Positions 7,759 to 17,800 of a stretch of 36,862 nucleotides of DNA are shown one piece after another. This DNA comes from a virus, in the IMG/VR virus record IMGVR_UViG_3300009421_000010, positions 1 to 36,862 of that record; one strand, given 5' to 3'. A program made the position numbers and the translations under genes. The stretch's first letter is position 1, and every line of letters starts with the position of its first letter. Below the pieces are notes generated by a model. That model searched no databases. It worked only from the letters and a program-made list of their open reading frames with translations, and was not told where the DNA came from.

Positions 7759-8175
7759 ATGTTCACAGATGCAGAATTGGAATTATCGGTTTCCCAAGAA
7801 GTCACATCTTCAACAAAATCTACAAACGAAGTAGATATGGGTAGCAAGCGCTGGGGAAAGGGTCGGCCAATGGCCGCTGTTTTTACAGTAGAAGAGGATT
7901 TTACTGCCTCCGGATCAGCAACTATGACTCTCGAATTATGGGTTGATTCAGTTACCAACCCTAAATTGGCTGGAACTAAAATTTTTGATTCTGGAGTAAT
8001 AGCAAAAGCAACTTTAGCTCTAGGGTACAGAAAAATTGTTCCGATCGGGCCTGACGTTGATGGAAATTTCATAGAAGCTTATTACACGGTAGCTACCGGA
8101 CCAATGGATTCAGGAAAAATTTCTTGCACAATAGTTCCGTTAGATTCAGTTCAAACTAATGAGCAAAATCAATAA
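7759..8175 (+). CDS. Bbp16-like capsid cement protein
   Basis: The 138-residue beta-rich protein fits the Bbp16 cement/decoration family: it starts with D-A-E-L-E-L-S, has S-T-N-E-V-D-M-G near residue 21, and G-R-P-M-A-A-V-F-T-V-E-E-D-F-T-A-S-G-S-A-T-M-T-L near 36-60. Proteins of this family bind the outside of the capsid lattice and stabilise it. It follows the major capsid gene by 30 bases, and a strong terminator-like hairpin comes 6 bases after its stop, so the capsid and cement genes may be the most abundant messages of the block. Confidence 0.88.
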   Translation: MFTDAELELSVSQEVTSSTKSTNEVDMGSKRWGKGRPMAAVFTVEEDFTASGSATMTLELWVDSVTNPKLAGTKIFDSGVIAKATLALGYRKIVPIGPDVDGNFIEAYYTVATGPMDSGKISCTIVPLDSVQTNEQNQ

Positions 8176-8181
8176 TAATTA

Positions 8182-8214
8182 AATTCGCCCTTAGTTAAAA
8201 AGGGCGAATTATTT
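8182..8214 (+). terminator. Rho-independent terminator after the capsid-cement genes
   Basis: AATTCGCCCTT (8182-8192) and AAGGGCGAATT (8200-8210) form a perfect 11-base-pair stem with a 7-base loop, followed by ATTTT. It is the strongest hairpin I noticed between genes. In the middle of a co-directional block it probably reduces, rather than abolishes, transcription into the tail genes. That would give more capsid than tail protein. Confidence 0.8.
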
Positions 8215-8238
8215 TAACAAAAACTTAAAAAAATAGAA

Positions 8239-8775
8239 ATGAGCATGAAAAAATATGTTGTAACTAAAGACATTTATCACAAAGGAAAATTAATGAAAAA
8301 AGGTGAAGTCGTAGGTTCAGAAACTAATCACAAATATTTTAGGCCATATTCCAGAGACGAGTTTAGTCAGGAAAAAGAACCTAAAATAACATTACTTGCA
8401 GATGAAGTTGATTCAAACTCAAAATATGATTCTAATGGAGTAGTTTTACCATCTAAGGAATCTGCTAAAGCGGCCTTAGAAATAAAAAAACAGCGCAACT
8501 TAAGTTTAAAAAATAGTGAAGGTTCAAACAGGATTATAGAAGAGGCTAAAGCTCAAGCAAAAGAAATTATTAATGAAGCTAAGAGAGAAATCGAAAAAAT
8601 TATAGAGGAAACTAGGGTTGAAAGAAAGATACTTCTGGAAGAGATAAGAAAAGAAAACTCTCCAAAGAAGGTAAAGACTCAGCAAAAAACTAACAAAGTA
8701 ACCGTCGCTGAGCCTGAACCTGAAGAAGACTTGAAGTTTCCAGTGGAAGAAGCAGAAAGCGACGACGCTTTTTAA
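8239..8775 (+). CDS. Hypothetical virion-region protein with coiled coil
   Basis: The 178-residue protein has a short N-terminal beta-like domain (residues 1-35, with V-T-K-D-I-Y-H-K-G-K), then a long charged helix (about 75-145) rich in Glu, Lys and Ile with a heptad-like spacing, consistent with a coiled coil, and an acidic C-terminus. I do not recognise a family. It lies between the cement gene and the tail tube gene, where podoviruses often carry small head-completion or assembly proteins. It is the first gene after the 8182 terminator. Confidence 0.6.
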   Translation: MSMKKYVVTKDIYHKGKLMKKGEVVGSETNHKYFRPYSRDEFSQEKEPKITLLADEVDSNSKYDSNGVVLPSKESAKAALEIKKQRNLSLKNSEGSNRIIEEAKAQAKEIINEAKREIEKIIEETRVERKILLEEIRKENSPKKVKTQQKTNKVTVAEPEPEEDLKFPVEEAESDDAF

Positions 8776-8794
8776 ATTTTATTTTTAAAAACTC

Positions 8795-9388
8795 ATGCTT
8801 TCCGAAGTTGATATTTGCAATTTAGCTTTATCAGAGTCTTTCTGTTCTGAAATACAGTCTTTGACTGCTCAGAGCAGAGAAGCTGAAACTTGCAACAGGT
8901 TCTATTACCAGTGCAGAGATATAATGCTAAGTGGATATGACTGGAAATTTAACCAAGTTAGGAGAAGCTTAGCTCTATCATCTCAAGAGGTTCCCAATGA
9001 CTGGGCTTACGCTTATGAAGTTCCAAGTGATTGCTTAAAGGATGTTGGAATTTTTCAATCTAACCGAAAACCTGTTTTTGAAATACCTTACGTAATTGAG
9101 TCCAAAAATTCAGTAGATGAAAAAGTTTTATATACTGATGAGGTGGAAGCTATCCTAATTTACAGAAAGAAAATCACCGTAACAAACATGTTTAGCCCCA
9201 TGTTTATAGAGGCTTTATCACATTTGCTCGGATCGAAAATAGCAATGGCCTTAAAACAAGATATAAATTTAGCGAATATCAGGATGACAAATTTTTGGCA
9301 GACTATATCTAGGGCTACAAGCCTAGAATCCTCTTTGCAGGGCAAGTCAAAAGAGACTGATACTGAGTTAGTAATTTCGAGATCGTAA
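8795..9388 (+). CDS. Tail tubular protein A-like head-tail adaptor
   Basis: The 197-residue protein resembles T7 gp11-like adaptor proteins. It begins with C-N-L-A-L-S-E, has E-A-x-x-C-N-R-F-Y-x-x-C-R-D and then W-K-F-x-x-x-R-R-S-L-A-L near residues 47-65, followed by the W-A-Y-A-Y-x-V-P-S-D-C-L pattern near 75-87, all typical of the family. It bridges the portal and the tail nozzle. Its stop overlaps the start of the nozzle gene by one base (TAATG), indicating coupled translation of two partners. Confidence 0.82.
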   Translation: MLSEVDICNLALSESFCSEIQSLTAQSREAETCNRFYYQCRDIMLSGYDWKFNQVRRSLALSSQEVPNDWAYAYEVPSDCLKDVGIFQSNRKPVFEIPYVIESKNSVDEKVLYTDEVEAILIYRKKITVTNMFSPMFIEALSHLLGSKIAMALKQDINLANIRMTNFWQTISRATSLESSLQGKSKETDTELVISRS

Positions 9389-11970
9389 TGCCTATAGCTT
9401 ATAAAGGACAAGGTTTTTTTAATGGCGGAGAGATCACTCCTGAGTTGGGCGAGCGGCCAGACCTTCAAAGGTACAATTCTTCCACTAAGACTATGCTAAA
9501 TTTCTTTTGCAAAGTCTTTGGCGGAGCTTCAAATAGACCTGGGACTGAATTTGTTGGGCCAACTTTAGATGATACAAAAAATTACAGGTGTATTCCTTTT
9601 AAATTTAGCACAGACCAAACTTATAATTTGGTTTTTGGCCATCATATTATTCTCGTAGCTAGGAATGGCGGTCTTGTGCTTGATTCCAATAAACCAATTC
9701 TCAGTGTAACAAAATCTAATCCTTGCGTTATAGAAATAAGTTCCCATGGTAAATCAAATGGCGATATCTGGTATTGCTCAGACGGATCCCAAATGAGTGA
9801 ACTTTCTGGAAGATTTTACAAGATAGCGAATGTTACGATTGATACATTTGAAATTCAAGATTTAGAAAATCAGAATATAGATAGTTCTGGATTCAGTGAC
9901 TATGTGTCAGGTGGAATAGGAGCTTTTCTTTACGTTATAAACACCATTTATGACCATGAAGATCTTTATAAGATTGACTATACTCAAAGTGCTGACACCA
10001 TGACAATTTCTTGCGCTGGCTACGAAGAGCAGGAGTTGACAAGAACAGATCACAACGCCTGGACAATTGGAGATTTAACTTTTGCGCCAGAGCTTTCACC
10101 CCCTTCCGGATCATCCGGAATCCCATCTTCATCGGGGTTAGAAGAATATTTGTATCAAATTACAGCCTTAAATGAAGATACTCTGGAAGAAAGTCTACCT
10201 GAGTCGATTACAGTAGGTTCCTCAGTTGACCTTTCTGAGACTGATGCCGAAATAAAATTGACGGTAGCCTCCGTCTCTGGGGCGTCGAAATATAATGTTT
10301 ACAGGCAATCCAATGGAGTTTATGGATTTATAGGCTCTACTAATATTTCAGGGGCTTCGGTTTTTACGGACAACAATATAGGCCCAGACTTAGCGGACAC
10401 GCCTCCTGGAGCGAGAGATCCACTTTCTGAATTGGAAAATAGATCTTCTGCCGTAGTTTACCACAGACAAAGAAGAATATTTGGAGGATCCAACGCGAAC
10501 CCTAACACTCATTATGGAACGCAGATAGGAAATTATTATAATATGAATATTTCCTCTCCAATAAAAGATTCGGATGCTTATACATTAGCTCTAGCCTCAA
10601 ATACCGTCAACAGAATAAGGTATTTTATCTCTATGAGAGACCTAGTTATATTAACTAATGATAGTGCTTGGGCAGTTAGGCCAGGAGGAGACGCAGCCGT
10701 GATTACAGCCGCCGCGGAACAAGTTCAGCAATCTGAACTGGGATCTGCCCAAGTTAAGCCAATTATAGCAATAGATACTATTCTTTTTATAGAGGAGGGC
10801 GGAGGAAAAGTATACGACATGGGCTATGAATTTGGTGCAGATCAATATAGAGGAACTGAACTGTCTCTTCTTGCTTCCCACCTATTTTTAGGATTCTCTA
10901 TTACGGACTGGTGCTTCGCAAAAAAACCTTTTTCAATCGCTTGGTGCGTAAGAAATGATGGAAAAATGCTAGGACTAACATATTTAAAAGAAGAGAAAAT
11001 AGTTGGCTGGCATCAACACGAGACAAAAGGAAGTTTTAAAAGTATAGCCAGCGTACAAGAAGGACAAGAAGATGCTGTATATATGGTAGTTGAGAGATTA
11101 ATAAATGGAGTAAAAAGAAAATATATAGAAAGAATGCATACAAGGTTTTTTACTCCCTTGATAGAAGATGCTTTCTTTGTCGACTCAGGACTAACACTCG
11201 ATAATTGGAATAAATCTGAATCTAGTCTAATGACGCTGTCAGGAGGAATTAATTGGACCACCGATGAAAGTTTAACATTAACAGAAAATGGCTCGACCTC
11301 TCCATTCCTGCCTTCTGATGTCGGAAGAACTTTCGCAATAAGAACTAAAAATTCAAATGGCTCAATAAATAAAAGAGTTAGACTTTTTGTAGAATCCTAC
11401 GTTTCCAGCGAAGTAGTTACAGTCACCCCCGTAACTATAGTTCCTTTTGAATTGAGATCAGTTTCAACTACTCACTGGGCTAGGATGGTTACCAACCTTT
11501 CTGGATTACATCATCTGAACGGAGAAGAAATATCCATTCTGGCTGATGGAAATGTTTTACCTAAAAAGACAGTTGTAAATGGTTCGGTAGATCTGTTTAG
11601 GCCTTACGCAAAAGTTCACGCAGGACTACCCTACTCATCCACTATAGAGCTTCTTGATATAGATATTCAAGAATTGGGAGTTTCCAGCTATAGTAAACCA
11701 AAATCTGTTTCCGAAATTGATATTTCCTATGTCGACTCAAGAGGGGGTTCAGTTTCTGCGGATTTAGAAAATTCAAAGTTTTATGACATAGTTCAAAGAA
11801 AAGTTTCTGACTCCGATTATCCGGTTCCCCTCCAAACAGGCAGAACTAGAGTACTTATATCTCCAAGAACTGAAACTACTGGACATATTTCTTTTAAGCA
11901 GGAAGATCCGTTGCCTGTAACAATAACATCATTTAGGCCAAAAGTTAATTTTCCAAAAAATGACACATAA
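9388..11970 (+). CDS. Tail nozzle (tail tubular protein B-like)
   Basis: The 860-residue protein starts with the pattern F-x-G-G-E-x-T-P-x-L-x-x-R-x-D-L-x-x-Y and N-R-P-G-T-E-F-V (residues 10-57), common to podovirus nozzle proteins of the T7 gp12 group. A region near residues 105-160 resembles the FCCH-like insert found in many of them, followed by a fibronectin-like section (about 250-315) and a long beta-rich C-terminal part. It forms the end of the tail tube that carries DNA and binds the fibres. The next gene overlaps its end by 11 bases. Confidence 0.85.
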   Translation: MPIAYKGQGFFNGGEITPELGERPDLQRYNSSTKTMLNFFCKVFGGASNRPGTEFVGPTLDDTKNYRCIPFKFSTDQTYNLVFGHHIILVARNGGLVLDSNKPILSVTKSNPCVIEISSHGKSNGDIWYCSDGSQMSELSGRFYKIANVTIDTFEIQDLENQNIDSSGFSDYVSGGIGAFLYVINTIYDHEDLYKIDYTQSADTMTISCAGYEEQELTRTDHNAWTIGDLTFAPELSPPSGSSGIPSSSGLEEYLYQITALNEDTLEESLPESITVGSSVDLSETDAEIKLTVASVSGASKYNVYRQSNGVYGFIGSTNISGASVFTDNNIGPDLADTPPGARDPLSELENRSSAVVYHRQRRIFGGSNANPNTHYGTQIGNYYNMNISSPIKDSDAYTLALASNTVNRIRYFISMRDLVILTNDSAWAVRPGGDAAVITAAAEQVQQSELGSAQVKPIIAIDTILFIEEGGGKVYDMGYEFGADQYRGTELSLLASHLFLGFSITDWCFAKKPFSIAWCVRNDGKMLGLTYLKEEKIVGWHQHETKGSFKSIASVQEGQEDAVYMVVERLINGVKRKYIERMHTRFFTPLIEDAFFVDSGLTLDNWNKSESSLMTLSGGINWTTDESLTLTENGSTSPFLPSDVGRTFAIRTKNSNGSINKRVRLFVESYVSSEVVTVTPVTIVPFELRSVSTTHWARMVTNLSGLHHLNGEEISILADGNVLPKKTVVNGSVDLFRPYAKVHAGLPYSSTIELLDIDIQELGVSSYSKPKSVSEIDISYVDSRGGSVSADLENSKFYDIVQRKVSDSDYPVPLQTGRTRVLISPRTETTGHISFKQEDPLPVTITSFRPKVNFPKNDT

Positions 11971-12430
11971 AGTAAAAATAGAATTTAGAGAAGCTAATAG
12001 AAAAGATTTTAGACTGATAAAAAAAATTATCAGAAAAGAGGACATGGAAGAGTTAAAAGCATCTTCCGGAAAAAGATTTGAGGACGTGATAGACGAAACT
12101 AGAGATGTCACGGATTTTGCAATCGCTGGTTACGCAGATGGCAAATTAATTGCTTTATTTGGAATTAGAACTATAACTTCGGTGACAAAAACGGGAGCTA
12201 TATGGATGTTTGGTAGTAAGTTTTTACCAAAATATAGCCTAACTTTTCTAAGAAATTGTAAAAAATGCGTTAAAGTAATGACAGAAGATTACCCTTTGGT
12301 TTTTAATTTTGTTGACTCAAGAAATAAAATGATTATTAATTGGTTAAAATGGATTGGGTTTATCTTTGAGGAGTCCAGGCCCCATGGCCCACAAAAAATT
12401 CCATTTTGTAAATTTTATATGAAAAAATAA
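11960..12430 (+). CDS. Internal virion protein A-like (T7 gp13 type, GNAT-like fold)
   Basis: The 156-residue protein fits the small internal virion protein family whose fold resembles GNAT acetyltransferases: an N-terminal R-E-A-N-R-K-D-F segment, a central A-I-A-G-Y-A-D-G-K-L-I-A-L-F-G-I pair of strands, W-M-F-G-S, and a C-terminal W-L-K-W-I-G-F segment. An acetyl-CoA loop is not obvious, so catalytic activity is doubtful. In T7, gp13 is needed for virion morphogenesis and is absent or minor in the mature particle. It lies between the nozzle and the gp14-like gene, the T7 order. Confidence 0.78.
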   Translation: MTHKVKIEFREANRKDFRLIKKIIRKEDMEELKASSGKRFEDVIDETRDVTDFAIAGYADGKLIALFGIRTITSVTKTGAIWMFGSKFLPKYSLTFLRNCKKCVKVMTEDYPLVFNFVDSRNKMIINWLKWIGFIFEESRPHGPQKIPFCKFYMKK

Positions 12431-12432
12431 AA

Positions 12433-12960
12433 ATGTGCGAACCAGTAACAATCACAATAGCGGTGGCAGGAGCTTTGGCTTCAGCTTATGGAACTTACCA
12501 GCAATCCAAAGCCGCAAAAGGGCAGGCTAAATTTCAGGCAGGCGTTGCAAGAAATAATGTTATCCTTTCAGAGAGAGCAGCCGAAGATGCAATTAAAAGA
12601 GGCGAGGTCGCCGAATCTCAAAAGCGGAAAGAGATAGAAATTTTAAAAGGCAAACAGTTAGCTGGGTTTGCTGGATCCGGATCCTCCTTGAGTAGTGGAT
12701 CAGTTTTTGATGTGATAGGGGAGACTGCCGAGTTAGGAGAGTTGGACGCTTTAACAATTAGAAGTAATTTTGCTAGAGAATCTTACGAAAAAAGGATTCA
12801 AGGATCTAATTTTCAAGCAGAAAGCTTATTGCAAACCTATAAACAGCAAAGTATCAACCCAGCGACAAATGCTGGATTAAGCTTAGTAAGCCAATCTGGC
12901 CAGTTCGCTCAAAGCGCACTATCGTCTAAAGCTGCAGCAAAAAGCCAGCAAAGTAATTAA
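12433..12960 (+). CDS. Internal virion protein B-like (T7 gp14 type)
   Basis: The 175-residue protein begins MCEPVTI and has a hydrophobic Ala/Gly-rich stretch (about residues 5-20), then a long Ala/Gln-rich helical part with the G-x-x-x-A-G-F-A-G-S-G-S-S-L-S-S-G-S motif near residues 75-92. This is a common arrangement in gp14-like ejection proteins, which leave the head first and form a channel in the outer membrane. It starts 2 bases after the gp13-like stop. Confidence 0.85.
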   Translation: MCEPVTITIAVAGALASAYGTYQQSKAAKGQAKFQAGVARNNVILSERAAEDAIKRGEVAESQKRKEIEILKGKQLAGFAGSGSSLSSGSVFDVIGETAELGELDALTIRSNFARESYEKRIQGSNFQAESLLQTYKQQSINPATNAGLSLVSQSGQFAQSALSSKAAAKSQQSN

Positions 12961-12978
12961 ACAAAATAATTTTATTTC

Positions 12979-14838
12979 ATGTCAATAAAAATACCAAAGG
13001 CCACCGATGCCGGATTAGGTAGAGAGAGACAAAGAGATGTAAACGCTCTTCAAAGGATAGATGCTTCCCCTATATCGCTGGGTCCAAATTCCACAAATGC
13101 GGCAATCCAAAGCACAGGAAGATCCATATCTCATAGCTTTGGAAACAATGCGATAAGAAGATACCAGCAACAAATGAAGGTTTCTGATGAAAACGCCTCT
13201 ATGGAGTCTTACAGCGAATATTCAAAAGAACTTAACAAGTCATCAAATTTAGGTGAGAATGCTTGGTTCTCAAGAAAAGGCAAAAATGCTTTCGGCTCCT
13301 ATGAGGAAGCTCAAAATACCATGGATGAATTAGCTGAAAAGTATTCTAAAAATTTAACTAACGACAGACAGAGAGAGTCTTTCTTAAGAAGATCTCAGTC
13401 GCACAGAAACTCTCTCAACGAGTCTTTATCTAGGCATGAAGCTAAGCAAAGATCTGCTTACAATATAGCTAATGAAAAATCTTTTGTTCAAACTAATATC
13501 GAGAATGCTTCGCTAAATTATTCTGATCCTAATCAAGTGAGAAATGCAGAAAATAACATCTTAGAAATAACTAATCAAAATAGAGAGGGCTTGCCGCCGG
13601 ATGCTTTGGAATTAAGATTAAAGTCAAGAATATCGCTCGTTCGAACCGAGGTTATTTCTAAACTTTCTTCTTCAACGCCTTATAAAGCAGTAGAGTATTT
13701 TGAAGAAAACAAAGATTCTTTAACTCCCGAAGATCAAGCCAGGGCCAAAAGCTTTATTTCAAAAGGAGCTGAAGAAAATTTTTATTCCTTACTTGAAGAA
13801 AGTCCATTGAAAGCGAGAGAAGCTTTGGATAGCGGTTTTTATTCTGGCGTCATAGATAGTAAAAAAAAGATTCAATTTGAGTCCGCAATTACTAGTCAAG
13901 TAAATAATTTGGCAAAAAAAGCTCAAACTGAACAATTTTTATCTACCCTGAAAAAGGAAGGTGAATTATTTGATGGTATAGTAAGTTCAAACAGAGAAGA
14001 CGCTTTTAAAAAATTATATGAATACGATAAACAACCTGATTCGGATCCTTCTTTTGTGGAAAGGACTCGGGAAATTTTACTAAAAAGCAAAGGCCCTTCT
14101 CTGGAAGAGAAAGAGACCACTATGGCTGAAATGGAAACTAAATTTCAGTCATTTGAGATTAGGGGAGTAGGTGGAGATTACGAAATAAACGACAGGGTAG
14201 CAACCCTTCCTGCGCTTGTTGAATTTAGTAGAAGTATAGAACTTTCCAGATTAAGGGGCACCTTAACTAATGCTCAGGCTAACTCTTACAGAAAAAGAAT
14301 TACCCCTGCTTTTATAGCCGCAACACAAAAAGAACAAGGATACGATGACAGCGGCCTTTTTGATGGCGCTGAAGATTATGACGCAGGAACTCAGGCAATA
14401 CAAGACTACGTTGAAAAAAATAATATAGGTAACAATTCTCCTGAGAAAGTCAGATTGATGTCAAAATTTATAGAATTATTTGAAGAAATTCCTGACGAGA
14501 TAAGAAAAGACAAGGTGGCTCTAGATGAAAAGATAGATGAACTTGTAACAAAAGTTATAAACCAGAAAGCTAAAAATGATAAACCTATATTTAGATCATT
14601 AGGTGTTCCTAATTCTGTTTTAGGGGAAGATGGGCAAATAAAAAGTATAAAAAGTGGAGATTCAGGTGTAAAAGCATCGGAAAAAGTAAAGAGTAAGAAA
14701 AATAACATAATATCAATTGGAAATGGAAACTTCATTAGAACAAATGGACAGGAAGCTGATATCGTTGATGCCAACGGAAAGATAATACAAGGTGGATTTT
14801 TCATAGATCAAAACGGAAATTTAACTGAAAAAAAATAA
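12979..14838 (+). CDS. Internal core/ejection protein (T7 gp15-like position)
   Basis: The 619-residue protein is mostly helical and polar, with many Glu, Lys and Ser residues. Near residues 70-130 it has a W-F-S-x-x-G-x-x-A motif and repeated E-x-x-x-K-Y-S/N segments seen in large internal virion proteins. I infer its role from position: between the gp14-like gene and a 1432-residue protein, exactly where T7 gp15 lies. Such proteins form the internal core and the ejection channel across the periplasm. Sequence identity to T7 gp15 cannot be judged by eye. Confidence 0.7.
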   Translation: MSIKIPKATDAGLGRERQRDVNALQRIDASPISLGPNSTNAAIQSTGRSISHSFGNNAIRRYQQQMKVSDENASMESYSEYSKELNKSSNLGENAWFSRKGKNAFGSYEEAQNTMDELAEKYSKNLTNDRQRESFLRRSQSHRNSLNESLSRHEAKQRSAYNIANEKSFVQTNIENASLNYSDPNQVRNAENNILEITNQNREGLPPDALELRLKSRISLVRTEVISKLSSSTPYKAVEYFEENKDSLTPEDQARAKSFISKGAEENFYSLLEESPLKAREALDSGFYSGVIDSKKKIQFESAITSQVNNLAKKAQTEQFLSTLKKEGELFDGIVSSNREDAFKKLYEYDKQPDSDPSFVERTREILLKSKGPSLEEKETTMAEMETKFQSFEIRGVGGDYEINDRVATLPALVEFSRSIELSRLRGTLTNAQANSYRKRITPAFIAATQKEQGYDDSGLFDGAEDYDAGTQAIQDYVEKNNIGNNSPEKVRLMSKFIELFEEIPDEIRKDKVALDEKIDELVTKVINQKAKNDKPIFRSLGVPNSVLGEDGQIKSIKSGDSGVKASEKVKSKKNNIISIGNGNFIRTNGQEADIVDANGKIIQGGFFIDQNGNLTEKK

Positions 14839-14844
14839 AAAATT

Positions 14845-17800
14845 ATGACAAGAGAGTCTTTTTTGGGAATAAATATCAATGACTTAAAAGAAGCCGAAAC
14901 AAAAGATAGAGAGAGAAATTCTTTCGTCGGCATCAACATCAATGAATTTCCTGAAGCTGAAACGAGAACACTTTATGATGAGGAATTAGGAAAAATGATA
15001 GAAGTCCCATCTGGAATAGACGAAATTGAAACTCAATTTAGAATAAATACAGATGTAAAAAATATCTCAGCGCAAAAGCACATCGCGGCAATACCTATAG
15101 ACGACTCTGAAGATGAGCCTTTTTACTTAGACGTCTATAATTTTGGAAGAAAGTTAGCGAACGGGGAACTGCTTTCAGCGGCTGGAAAGGGAGTAAAATA
15201 CTCCATAAAATCACTTCCTCAGCTATATGGATCTTATTTAAAGCAGAATGCAGCTGACCCGAATAAAAGAGCCAGGTCTGTTCTTGGTGGAAAAGGTTTC
15301 TCCTCTCTTGAATTAGATTTAGATTTCCCTGTTCAAGAAAACAAAGAATTGGATGGTTATGCAAATAAAATTATTAGTAAAAACAGAGAAAGGTTAGTTA
15401 ATGCTGGTTTGGTTCCTCCAGAAGATGACCCCTTGGGACAATTTTTTTTTGACGCCGGAGCAGGTGTAACGAACTTGGTGGCAGCCCTTGGGCTAACTTC
15501 CATAGTAAAAAGCCCCCTACCGGCTGCCGCTATGTTTTCAGAGATACAGAAAAATAACATTTATCTTGAGGGCAGGGAGGCTGGGTTAACTCACAGTGAG
15601 TCAATGGCTACAGCTGTACCAGCCGGCTTAGTACAGGGAGGTTTAGAGTTAATTGGACTAGATAGATTTTTTAAGATAGCTTCCGGAGATAAGTTTATAA
15701 AAAAAATTATAAAAAGATCTCCGATTCTGGGAGCTCAAGAGTCGCTTCAAAAGTTGTCTGAAGATGTTATCACTGACATAGGAAATGTAAGGGAAACTTC
15801 AGCTGAAGAAAAATTGGATAACATGCTTTACTCAGCACTACTGGGGATAACACTAGGGGCACCAGCCTCAGTTATTGTAACTTCTTTAGAATCAAAGGCG
15901 GAAAAAAATAAAATATCTAAGCGAAAAATCAGAGAAGGAGTAGCCAAGATAGAAGAGTCTAGGCTAGGAGACAGAATGAGAAAGCTGATAGAAAAGGAAG
16001 CCAATGATTCTCTCTTGGATCCTCAAACAGAGGCGCAAATTGTCGCAGACCTCAAAGAGGCTACGAAGGAAATTAAAGAGGACCCTCAGACCCAAGCAGA
16101 AACTTTAGAAAAAGTGCAAAAGATTAGAAATGATTCAGCTAATTTAAAAGAAGAATCAAAAATTCAAGAAAAATTTGATAAGACCATTATAGAAGGTAGG
16201 TTAAAAAAACTAGATGAACAGGTTTCTTCTTTTGATAAAGAGCTAGATTCAGCTTTTAAAATTTATGAAAGTAGGCAAAAAGATAAAAAGTCAACAATAA
16301 AAATTGAGCAAAAAATAAAAAGTTTAACAAGAAAAAGAGATCTTTTTGACGAAGAAAGAGCTGAGATATTAACAAATTCACCCACCAGGTCAGAACAAAG
16401 CATTATTAGAGATGGACAAAAAAATTCAGTCTCAACAAAAAATCCTTCTTTAAAATCATCTGAGCAATCAGACATCTCCTTGCGTGGATCAAAAGTTCAA
16501 AATTTAGGCCAAGATGCCATAAGGAGCATAAACAACTCCTTTAGAAAAGGAAGAAACTTAGCTAAAAAAGATGTTACTGAAGCTCAAGACTTTATAACAA
16601 ATCTAATTGACGAATCGGCGCTGCTTCCTAATGATAAAGCTAAGTTTATTAGGTCTATAAAAAATATAAAAGATGCAGAAACTCTTTCAATTAAACTTCC
16701 CGAAATACAAAGCAGAATATCTACACTTGTTGAGTCTGCGACAAAAAGAAATATAAAATCTAGTATAAAAAAATCCCTGTCTAAAACCAAGGTAAAAAAT
16801 CAAAGTGGTAAGCCAGTTGGGAAATTTGGACCTGAAGGCCAAGTTCTTTTGGACAAGTTGAGAGCTATATCAAAACTAAGCGCTGAAAATGCAAAATTGG
16901 CACTACAAAGTAAAAGAGAAGGTTTTGCTGACCTAGCTAAATCTGGAAGATTACCCTCTTACGAAAGCTCGCTAGAGTCGTCGTTACTTTCTTTAATTGC
17001 GGAAAGTTCTGACACAAGTCTCTCAGAAATGACCTCGTTAAAAAAAGACATAGATCAAATTATGTTGAAAGGAAGAACTGATAGAGAAGCCAAAATTTTG
17101 GCAAAAAAAGCAAAAACAGATAAAATAAAGTCAGGAATAAATTCTCTGATTTCAGAAGGAAAAAACCTAGATTTGGAAGAAAGCTCCACGTTCAAGGATT
17201 TTTTTAAATCAGCTAAAGGTTTTCAAGCTTGGGTAAATTACGCCTGGGGGGATATAATTGACTCTTTGTTACCTCCTAGTAAGACCAACTCAGAGTTGAA
17301 GGAGGTAATTGTTAAGGAGATGAATATTAGTCAAGAAATTCAGAGGGAAAAGGGGATAGTAAGAAAAAAAAGAGAGGCCTTTATAGACTTGGCGAAGGAA
17401 TCATTTGGAATCTCCAAAGAGGGTCAGCTTAATAATAAATTTTTACAAGATAGTAAGCAAAAAACTCTTGGTGTATTTTTGAATGCAAATAACAAACAAG
17501 TTAGGCTTCGGTATTCTAAAGCTCAGGCAAGGAAATTTTGGATGGAATTACAAGATCCTACTTTGAAAAAAACCATAACTTCTAAAAATGGAATGGCTTT
17601 TACCCCTGAAATGATTTCAGCAATTACCTCGGCATCCATGCTGGAAAGCGGCGATATAGCTTTTGCTAGAGGTCAGCTAAGATTATACAAGGAGTTTTAT
17701 CCGGAGATAAACAAAGTTTACTCCAATGTTTACCACGTGGATCTAATTAATATAAAAAATTACAGCCCAATTTCTAGGGTAGTTGATAAAGAGTTAGATT

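Noticed and set aside
11960-12430. Active acetyltransferase
   Set aside because: The fold pattern is GNAT-like, but no clear acetyl-CoA binding loop is visible and the position is that of T7 gp13-like virion proteins.
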